From the NCBI GenBank assembly GCA_900555705.1, contig USLV01000054.1:1-7496 (forward strand): 7,496 bases of DNA. The letters are read 5' to 3'. The notes beneath the pieces were generated by a model. The model did no database searches. It had not been told where the DNA came from and saw nothing but the letters and a program-made list of their open reading frames with translations. This DNA is from an uncultured Oscillospiraceae bacterium. GTDB lineage: Bacteria; Bacillota; Clostridia; Oscillospirales; Acutalibacteraceae. Positions 6,392 through 7,496 of this stretch are shown one piece after another (positions within the stretch are counted from its first letter, which is position 1; every line of letters starts with the position of its first letter). A program made the position numbers and the translations under genes.

Positions 6392-7237
6392 ATGAAACCA
6401 TTCCGCACGGCGGTTTTACAAAAACGGTCCCACGGACGAGACATCGCTGCCAATGTGGCCGTCATCCTGTCGGCGCTGAAGCAGGCAGCGCAAGCGGAAG
6501 CCGACATCCTGCTGCTGCCGGAGTGCTTCCTCAACGGATATATCCTGCCGGTGCGGCAGGAGGAAGCGATGGAGGATACCGATCCGGCGCTGCTCCGACT
6601 CTGCCGTGCCGCGAAAGAGACCGGCGTCGGCCTCGTCGCAACAGCGCTGACCAAAGGCGTTCAAAAACCGCAGAACAGCGCCTTTGTCATCGGCAAAGAC
6701 GGCTCCATCCGGATGAAATACAGCAAAGTGCACACCTGTGATTTCGCCGACGAGGCCTGTCTCGAGAGCGGCAGCGGTTTTTTCGTCTGTGATTTCGACG
6801 GAGTGACGCTCGGTGTCATGATCTGCTACGACCGGGAATATCCCGAGAGTGCACGGGTGCTGATGATGAAAGGGGCAGAGATCATCCTGGTCCCCAACGA
6901 CTGTGGCTCGATGCAGCCGCGGATTCAGGCGCTGTCCACGCGCGCCTATGAGAATATGGTCGGGGTGGTGATGGCCAATCCGCCCGGACCGGACGCCGGA
7001 CGCTCCTGCGCCTTCTCCCCGATCTGCTGGGATGCGGACGGCCTTTGTGTGGATAACACCCTGCTGCTCGCAGACGCAGAGGAAGAGGCGCTGTTGTTTG
7101 CCGATTTCGATCTGGAGGCGCTGCGCGCCTATCGGAATTGCGAGATGATGGGCAATACCTTCCGGAAGGTGCACGCCTATGACGAGCTGCTAAGCAGCGA
7201 TATCCGACCGCCGTTTATCCGCGAACGCGGTCTGTGA
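6392..7237 (+). CDS. Carbon-nitrogen hydrolase (nitrilase superfamily), 281 aa
   Basis: Cytoplasmic amidase-type enzyme that should cleave a non-peptide C-N bond through a cysteine acyl intermediate. The Glu-Lys-Cys triad is intact: Glu44 in LLPECFLNGY, Lys112 in YSKVHTCDF, and Cys145 in MICYDREYPESAR. A Glu in DEACLESG (121 or 125) probably supplies the fourth conserved acidic residue. RAYENMVGVVMANPPG (184-199) is the usual ARAxEN segment of the fold. Length is normal for a single-domain member; no signal peptide or membrane helix is present. It is closest in general look to the N-carbamoylputrescine amidase and omega-amidase-like branches, but I cannot assign a substrate. ATG 6392 is chosen because GGAAGGG (6377-6383) is 8 nt upstream; ATG 6386 is in frame and would make an ATGA overlap with the DUF2079 stop, but its ribosome site is only 2 nt away. 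Translation is very likely coupled to DUF2079. Confidence 0.95.
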   Translation: MKPFRTAVLQKRSHGRDIAANVAVILSALKQAAQAEADILLLPECFLNGYILPVRQEEAMEDTDPALLRLCRAAKETGVGLVATALTKGVQKPQNSAFVIGKDGSIRMKYSKVHTCDFADEACLESGSGFFVCDFDGVTLGVMICYDREYPESARVLMMKGAEIILVPNDCGSMQPRIQALSTRAYENMVGVVMANPPGPDAGRSCAFSPICWDADGLCVDNTLLLADAEEEALLFADFDLEALRAYRNCEMMGNTFRKVHAYDELLSSDIRPPFIRERGL

Positions 7238-7350
7238 TGCTCTGGAAACGGAGGATATGCAGATGAAAGAAATTCAAAAAAAGCGGGCAATTGCCGTTGT
7301 ATCAACTGGAGAAAGGATGTGATGAATGACGATATAAGGAGGAATTTCGC
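7238..7350 (+). other. Spacer between hydrolase and next gene, no terminator
   Basis: Contains two strong Shine-Dalgarno sequences (7250-7254 and 7336-7342) and a cluster of overlapping start and stop codons at 7317-7337, where ATG-TGA, ATGA and ATG-ACG-ATA-TAA follow each other. No hairpin with a T-run and no clear -35/-10 pair is visible, so the gene at 7351 is probably transcribed with the hydrolase. Confidence 0.5.
7263..7322 (+). CDS. Possible 19-residue small ORF or leader peptide
   Basis: ATG at 7263 follows GGAGG (7250-7254) with ideal 8-nt spacing and encodes MKEIQKKRAIAVVSTGERM, then TGA. An in-frame ATG at 7257 is too close to the ribosome site. The peptide is basic at the start, has no membrane helix and no run of a single amino acid, so classic attenuation is not evident. 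It sits between the hydrolase and the next gene. It may be a translated spacer that delivers ribosomes to the downstream start, a decayed gene end, or chance. Confidence 0.3.
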   Translation: MKEIQKKRAIAVVSTGERM

Positions 7351-7496
7351 TTGCAGACCACTCCCAATCCGGATGATATTTTCCCAAACGATTATACCCT
7401 CGATGGACAAGAGGAAACACGGTTTTTCGGAGGGGAACAGACGTCCGACTGCGTTCTCCTCCTTACCTGGCGGGAGCCAAGTGGCGTCGTCGGCCT
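7351..7496 (+). CDS. Unrecognised protein, 5' part only (runs off the window)
   Basis: I do not recognise this gene. A TTG start at 7351 stands 8 nt after a consensus AAGGAGG (7336-7342), and the frame then stays open for 48 codons to the window end. The visible protein begins MQTTPNPDDIFPND and is acidic for the first 30 residues, without a signal peptide; a more hydrophobic stretch SDCVLLLTW follows. Codon third positions are fairly G/C-rich, like the neighbours. A competing frame from ATG 7322 is also open to the end, but its ribosome site is weaker and its codon use poorer. Upstream in this frame a TGA at 7327-7329 leaves TTG as the only plausible start. Confidence 0.6.
   Translation, partial: MQTTPNPDDIFPNDYTLDGQEETRFFGGEQTSDCVLLLTWREPSGVVG

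Noticed and set aside
6416..7174. 252-codon minus-strand open frame opposite the hydrolase
   Set aside because: Antisense shadow of a gene with an intact catalytic triad; no recognisable domain.
7219..7230. CCGCG-AA-CGCGG hairpin at the end of the hydrolase gene as a terminator
   Set aside because: Stem of only 5 bp with a 2-nt loop, inside the coding sequence and not followed by a T-run.
7177..7410. 77-codon minus-strand open frame over the right-end spacer
   Set aside because: No ribosome site, overlaps the hydrolase end and the TTG-started gene, and is low in complexity (ends in a run of Ser).

Overview
The window looks like chromosomal DNA of a Firmicute, probably a gut-type Clostridia (Oscillospiraceae/Ruminococcaceae-like). 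The evidence is a moderately GC-rich base composition, strong GGAGG-type ribosome binding sites, SigA-type promoters with 17-bp spacers, a Tgt of the clostridial GINQG sequence type and a BcrA-like ABC ATPase. The lineage is inferred by eye, not from a search. I see no rRNA, tRNA, CRISPR array, insertion sequence or phage gene.

Left part, minus strand (1-4342). Reading leftward from a promoter at 4314-4342, three genes form an operon: a small membrane-anchored protein of unknown function (3674-4279), an ABC ATPase (2741-3655) and its ABC-2 type permease with a very large extracytoplasmic loop (1324-2748). The ATPase and permease genes overlap by 8 nt. A rho-independent terminator (1281-1318) follows the permease stop. 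Directly behind it a separate promoter (1251-1279) drives tgt (44-1186), the tRNA-guanine transglycosylase of queuosine synthesis. After the tgt stop, another promoter (6-34) fires leftward out of the window.

Right part, plus strand (4411-7496). A divergent promoter (4411-4439) drives a 632-residue polytopic membrane protein of the DUF2079 family (4491-6389). It is followed almost without a gap by a nitrilase-superfamily carbon-nitrogen hydrolase (6392-7237). The pair is evidently co-transcribed. No terminator follows. A short stretch with a possible 19-codon ORF (7263-7322) leads into an unrecognised gene that begins with TTG at 7351 behind a consensus Shine-Dalgarno and runs off the window.

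How the genes fit together: the ABC operon is a self-contained export or self-protection type module of unknown substrate, tgt is housekeeping, and the DUF2079/hydrolase pair is a compact two-gene unit of unknown function. I found no clear new system. The points most worth checking are the DUF2079-hydrolase coupling, an inverted repeat that fills the spacer of the ABC operon promoter, and the layered small ORFs near the right end.
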